From Helcococcus ovis (GTDB taxonomy: Bacteria; Bacillota; Clostridia; Tissierellales; Peptoniphilaceae), in the NCBI RefSeq assembly GCF_004524775.2, contig NZ_CP119081.1:186001-250000 (forward strand): DNA of 64,000 bases, read 5' to 3'. The notes under the pieces are model-generated. The model was not told the origin of the DNA. It saw only the letters and a program-made list of their open reading frames with translations, and did no database searches. Numbering within the stretch: the stretch's first letter is position 1; every line of letters starts with the position of its first letter. The translations under genes and the position numbers were made by a program. Shown piece by piece: positions 60,996 through 64,000 of the stretch.

Positions 60996-63017
60996 ATGAA
61001 AAACAGTAAGAGAATATTATCATTCTTTATGGCTTTTGTTATGGTATTCCTTGTTGCGTGTGGAACAAAGGGAACAGATAAAACAAATTCGGGGAAAGGT
61101 AACAAAGTAAAACAAGTAGAAGGTTCTGAAGTAAAAGAGCTAACAATTCCTGGTGGAAATTCACTTGCATCTATGGACTATGTTGTATCAGATAAGGCTG
61201 CTGATAATGAATGGAATGCAAACTTTGTAGACGGTTTATTAGAGTTTGATAGATTAGGACAATTAAAAGGTGCATTAGCTGAATCATGGAAAACAAATAA
61301 GGATATGTCAGTTTGGACATTTAAGCTAAGACCTGGAGTTAAATGGGTAACACATGAACAAGTTGAATATGCTGATGTTACAGCTGAGGATTTTGTTACA
61401 GGGCTAAGACACGCTGCAGAATTCAAATCAAGAACTGCTTCATTACTACAAGGTGTGGTTAAAGGATTATCAGAATTTATGTCTAGTGATTTTTCTGATG
61501 CAGCTTGGGAAAAAGTAGGGGTTAAGGCAGTTGATAAATTAACTGTTGAGTATACATTAGAGGCACCAACACCATATTTTGGCGATTTAACAACATATGC
61601 TATCCTATTACCAATTAATAGACAATTTTTGGAAACAAAAGCTGGTGCAAAATTAGGAAAACCAGATCCAAAGAATTCAGCATTTGGGTCAACATCACCT
61701 GATTCAATTTTATATAATGGTGGTTATGTATTAGAAACATTAGATGATAAATCACAAATTGTTATTGTAAAGAATAAAAAATATTGGGATGCTAAGAATG
61801 TATTTATAGAAAAAATTACAGAAGTATTTGATGATGGTAAAGATCCATATTCAAGCAAAAAAGGTTTTGAATCAGGTATTTACCCTTCAATGTCACTGAA
61901 ACCAACTTGGCCAGATTATACAAAAGTAAGAAAACAATATGAAGAATATGTAAGAGAAACAGTACCAAATCCAACTGTATTTGGTATGGTATTTAACTTC
62001 AATAGACAGGTATTTAATAATACAAATTATGCAACAACAAAAGAGGCACAAGATAACACGAGAAGTGCTATTCAAAACCTTAACTTTAGAAAAGCTGTAA
62101 GAGCTGCATTTGATAGACAATCATATATTGAAATTGACGCTCCAAAGCAATTAGCTACTCAGGTAAAGAGAAATATTAATAACTTCCCTGAAGCTGCATT
62201 AACAAAAGATGGTAAAACATATTATGATTTAGTAAATGAAGTATACAATAATACTACAGGAGAAAAAGTTGATTTACACGATGGACAAGATCCATTCTAT
62301 GGAAAAGAAAATGCATTGAAATTTATCGAAGCAGCTAAAAAAGAGGGAATTAAATTCCCAGTTCATTTGGATATGTTAGTAATATCAACAAGTGATAGAT
62401 TAATTAAACAAGCAAATTCATTAAAACAAAGTATTGCTGAAAATACAGATAATCAAATTATAGTTGAATTAGTTCAAAGATCAAAAGATGAAGTTAATAC
62501 TTTAGCTTATAGAAATGAAGATCCTTCTACTGTAGATTATGATATTTCAACATTTACAGGATGGTCACCGGATTATAACGATCCAAAATCATTTGTAGAT
62601 ATATATTCACCAACAACAGGTGCATATATGATCAATGTTGGGTTGGGTAATATGGATGAAAAAGGAAATCCAATAAATAATGATTTAAAAGAAAAATTAG
62701 GCTTTAATGAATATGAAAAATTATATAGAGAAGCAGATAAAGAATATAAAGATTTAGATAAGAGATATGCTGAGTTTGCAAAAGCTGATTCTAAATTGAT
62801 AGAAAATGTATTATTTATACCTGTTCAAATGGGTGCTAGATTTGAAATGGTTTCAAAATTACAACCTTATGAAGGTATATATGCTTTGGTTGGTAATTCA
62901 AAATCAAAGTATAAATTTAAAAAATTAAATAAGGACCTTGTAAAAACTCAAGATTATAATAATATTAAATCTGAATGGGAAAAAGAAAGAGCTAAATCAG
63001 CTAAAAAATCTCAATAA
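60996..63017 (+). CDS. oppA: Oligopeptide ABC transporter binding lipoprotein (AmiA/OppA type)
   Basis: A 673-residue family-5 binding lipoprotein. The lipobox is LVAC with Cys22; a short linker and the SBP domain follow, with 'WTFKLRPGVKWVTHE' and 'LNFRKAVRAAFDRQSYIE'. The length and the 'TGWSPDYNDPKSFVDIYSPT' segment match the AmiA/AliA group of streptococci and not the 540-residue enteric OppA. It captures peptides for nutrition or signalling. AAGGAGG precedes ATG 60996; perfect promoter hexamers suggest high expression. A terminator follows, so it can be made in excess of the permease. Confidence 0.95.
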   Translation: MKNSKRILSFFMAFVMVFLVACGTKGTDKTNSGKGNKVKQVEGSEVKELTIPGGNSLASMDYVVSDKAADNEWNANFVDGLLEFDRLGQLKGALAESWKTNKDMSVWTFKLRPGVKWVTHEQVEYADVTAEDFVTGLRHAAEFKSRTASLLQGVVKGLSEFMSSDFSDAAWEKVGVKAVDKLTVEYTLEAPTPYFGDLTTYAILLPINRQFLETKAGAKLGKPDPKNSAFGSTSPDSILYNGGYVLETLDDKSQIVIVKNKKYWDAKNVFIEKITEVFDDGKDPYSSKKGFESGIYPSMSLKPTWPDYTKVRKQYEEYVRETVPNPTVFGMVFNFNRQVFNNTNYATTKEAQDNTRSAIQNLNFRKAVRAAFDRQSYIEIDAPKQLATQVKRNINNFPEAALTKDGKTYYDLVNEVYNNTTGEKVDLHDGQDPFYGKENALKFIEAAKKEGIKFPVHLDMLVISTSDRLIKQANSLKQSIAENTDNQIIVELVQRSKDEVNTLAYRNEDPSTVDYDISTFTGWSPDYNDPKSFVDIYSPTTGAYMINVGLGNMDEKGNPINNDLKEKLGFNEYEKLYREADKEYKDLDKRYAEFAKADSKLIENVLFIPVQMGARFEMVSKLQPYEGIYALVGNSKSKYKFKKLNKDLVKTQDYNNIKSEWEKERAKSAKKSQ

Positions 63018-63027
63018 TTTAAAATTT

Positions 63028-63060
63028 AGAGGTTGAATTAAATATTCAGCCTCTTTTTTT
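63028..63060 (+). terminator. Rho-independent terminator after oppA
   Basis: AGAGGTTGAAT (63028-63038) pairs with ATTCAGCCTCT (63043-63053, one mismatch), followed by seven T's. Partial read-through into the permease gene would give the usual excess of binding protein. Confidence 0.8.
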
Positions 63061-63098
63061 ATTATTTAATCTAAACATGTTGATTACAAGGTTTTAGG

Positions 63099-63127
63099 TT
63101 GAAAAATATCCCGGATTATTATATAAT
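63099..63127 (+). promoter_or_regulatory. Likely promoter of the oligopeptide permease genes
   Basis: TTGAAA (63099-63104), a 17-base spacer and TATAAT (63122-63127), 60 bases before the permease start. Confidence 0.6.
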
Positions 63128-63186
63128 GTTTGGTATATAATTATCTCTAAAAATAGAAAAAATTTATAGAGAAAGGAGAGTTAATT

Positions 63187-64000
63187 ATGAAAAAATATTT
63201 ATTTATGAGAATCATAAAGTCTATTATTTCAATATTTGTAGTGCTTGCTATTGTAATAGCTATGCTATATAAAGGTATACCTATTAGTAATATTTTTGAT
63301 CAAGATAAAACTTATAATAAGTTACAAGGAAATGCAAAGACTATTCATAGATATAGTACATTAGATCAGTTAGGATATTTAGATTATAAGACAATTGGAG
63401 CAATGTGTAGTCTAGAATCTAAAGATATTAATGAATGTTTGAAACAAGATAGTTCCGAACAAAAAAGAATTATAAATTTGTTTAAGGATAAAGGTTTTAA
63501 AGTTGAGAAACTAACAAAGGGAGGTGTAAATCAAGGACAATATATTGCAACAAGAGAATTTGGTTTACATGAAATTATTTTTAGATATTTTAAACAATTA
63601 TTTAATTTTGATCATCCAAATAAAGTTGTTGATGAAACAAATCCACAATTAAATGAAAATAGAGGATATTATTTTGGAACAGATCATAACGGAGTACCTG
63701 CATTAATGTGTAACGGTTGTGAATATAAATATCAATTATATTTCAATACATCATTTCCGTTTATACATTCAAACTTTTTATCATTAAATTTTGGTAATTC
63801 GTTCCCTACAAAACCAGGAACTTCAACATTGGAAGTTATTACTACTCCACAAGGACCATCAGTAAGAAGAGAAGTTACATATCCAACAGGATTAAAAGCT
63901 AAAACTGCTGATGATTTATATTCATTAAGATATAAGAAAACTACTGATCACTTAGATAAACAAAAATTTAAGGATAAATATGCTGACGTAAGTATTATAA
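63187..64000 (+). CDS. oppB: Oligopeptide ABC transporter permease, AmiC/OppB type (partial)
   Basis: The gene begins at ATG 63187 after AAAGGAGAG and runs off the right edge with the frame open for 271 codons. The N-terminal 'KKYLFMRIIKSIISIFVVLA' is the first membrane helix. The long outer domain that follows has 'QYIATREFGLHEIIFRYFKQ', 'YLYFNTSFPFIHSNF'-like 'YQLYFNTSFPFIHSNFLSLN' and 'LNFGNSFPTKPGTSTLEVIT'. This matches streptococcal AmiC, whose outer domain is much larger than in enteric OppB. The channel helices would lie beyond the window. Confidence 0.9.
   Translation, partial: MKKYLFMRIIKSIISIFVVLAIVIAMLYKGIPISNIFDQDKTYNKLQGNAKTIHRYSTLDQLGYLDYKTIGAMCSLESKDINECLKQDSSEQKRIINLFKDKGFKVEKLTKGGVNQGQYIATREFGLHEIIFRYFKQLFNFDHPNKVVDETNPQLNENRGYYFGTDHNGVPALMCNGCEYKYQLYFNTSFPFIHSNFLSLNFGNSFPTKPGTSTLEVITTPQGPSVRREVTYPTGLKAKTADDLYSLRYKKTTDHLDKQKFKDKYADVSII

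Noticed and set aside
1-64000. tRNA, rRNA, tmRNA, SRP RNA or RNase P RNA genes
   Set aside because: I looked through the intergenic gaps for tRNA T-loop signatures (GGTTCGAATCC-like) and other conserved RNA landmarks and saw only the T-box and TPP leaders. Short RNAs without such landmarks could be missed.

Overview
The window is very AT-rich (roughly 72% A+T by eye). It has Shine-Dalgarno sites of the GGAGG type, short intergenic gaps, Gram-positive regulatory RNAs (a T-box and a TPP riboswitch), a Gram-positive type SOS box, no outer-membrane genes, and anaerobe markers such as a class II superoxide reductase. Together these point to a low-GC anaerobic Firmicute. The gene content (fused amino-acid binding protein/permease, NCS2 permeases, DUF1002 protein, AmiC-like OppB, RF2, CarD) fits the Tissierellia/Peptoniphilaceae, and Parvimonas is my best guess. 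That is an inference; no rRNA or tRNA gene is present to test it.

Layout. 1-1380: tandem hairpin repeats and a YibE/F membrane protein. 1427-3919: a T-box controlled basic amino-acid ABC transporter. 3920-4420: terminator and debris of mobile elements. 4423-6402: a self-regulated GntR/ABC operon (YtrA type). 6539-12547: CstA transporter, cyclophilin lipoprotein, a LexA-box controlled Y-family polymerase with a YolD-like partner, superoxide reductase, LrgA/LrgB. 12625-13352 (minus): ThiT thiamine transporter behind a TPP riboswitch. 13537-16995: CarD, PIN/TRAM protein, DUF1002 protein, ribosomal protein L25. 17206-20025 (minus): two tandem NCS2 purine permeases. 20235-24938: RNA methyltransferase, SpoIIE-type phosphatase, Pgi, PgpA-like protein, RNase H. 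25031-33867: MscL, ANT(6)-like protein, DacA, HAD hydrolases, peroxiredoxin, HTH/DUF3169 pair, PAP2, TPR protein, methionine aminopeptidase.

34006-43555 is the accessory part: a small sigma-like HTH protein, a decayed AlaX-like protein divergent from comEC, a MATE remnant, an internally deleted IS3 element, a roughly 490-bp array of palindromic repeats, a broken DUF234-type ATPase, then a run of small enzymes (alpha/beta hydrolase, NUDIX, GNATs, nucleoside phosphorylase) with a RelB antitoxin stub. Three of the broken genes (MATE, ATPase, GNAT) are each off by a single base at a homopolymer.

43696-64000 returns to core functions: a two-component system with an ABC exporter, an LCP cell-wall ligase, HtrA, a gap with a cluster of DnaA-box-like 9-mers, then hpf-secA-prfB-tex-proS and the start of an oligopeptide importer (OppA, AmiC/OppB-like) that runs off the right edge.

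Most worth a second look: the palindromic array at 38350-38836, the DnaA-box cluster at 51878-52054, the twin operators inside the end of the PAP2 gene (30101-30154), the SOS box at 8881-8894, the AlaX-like pseudo-enzyme, the homopolymer frameshifts, and the prfB start, where an ATA codon sits at the expected initiation position. I did not find a clear new defence or biosynthetic system.
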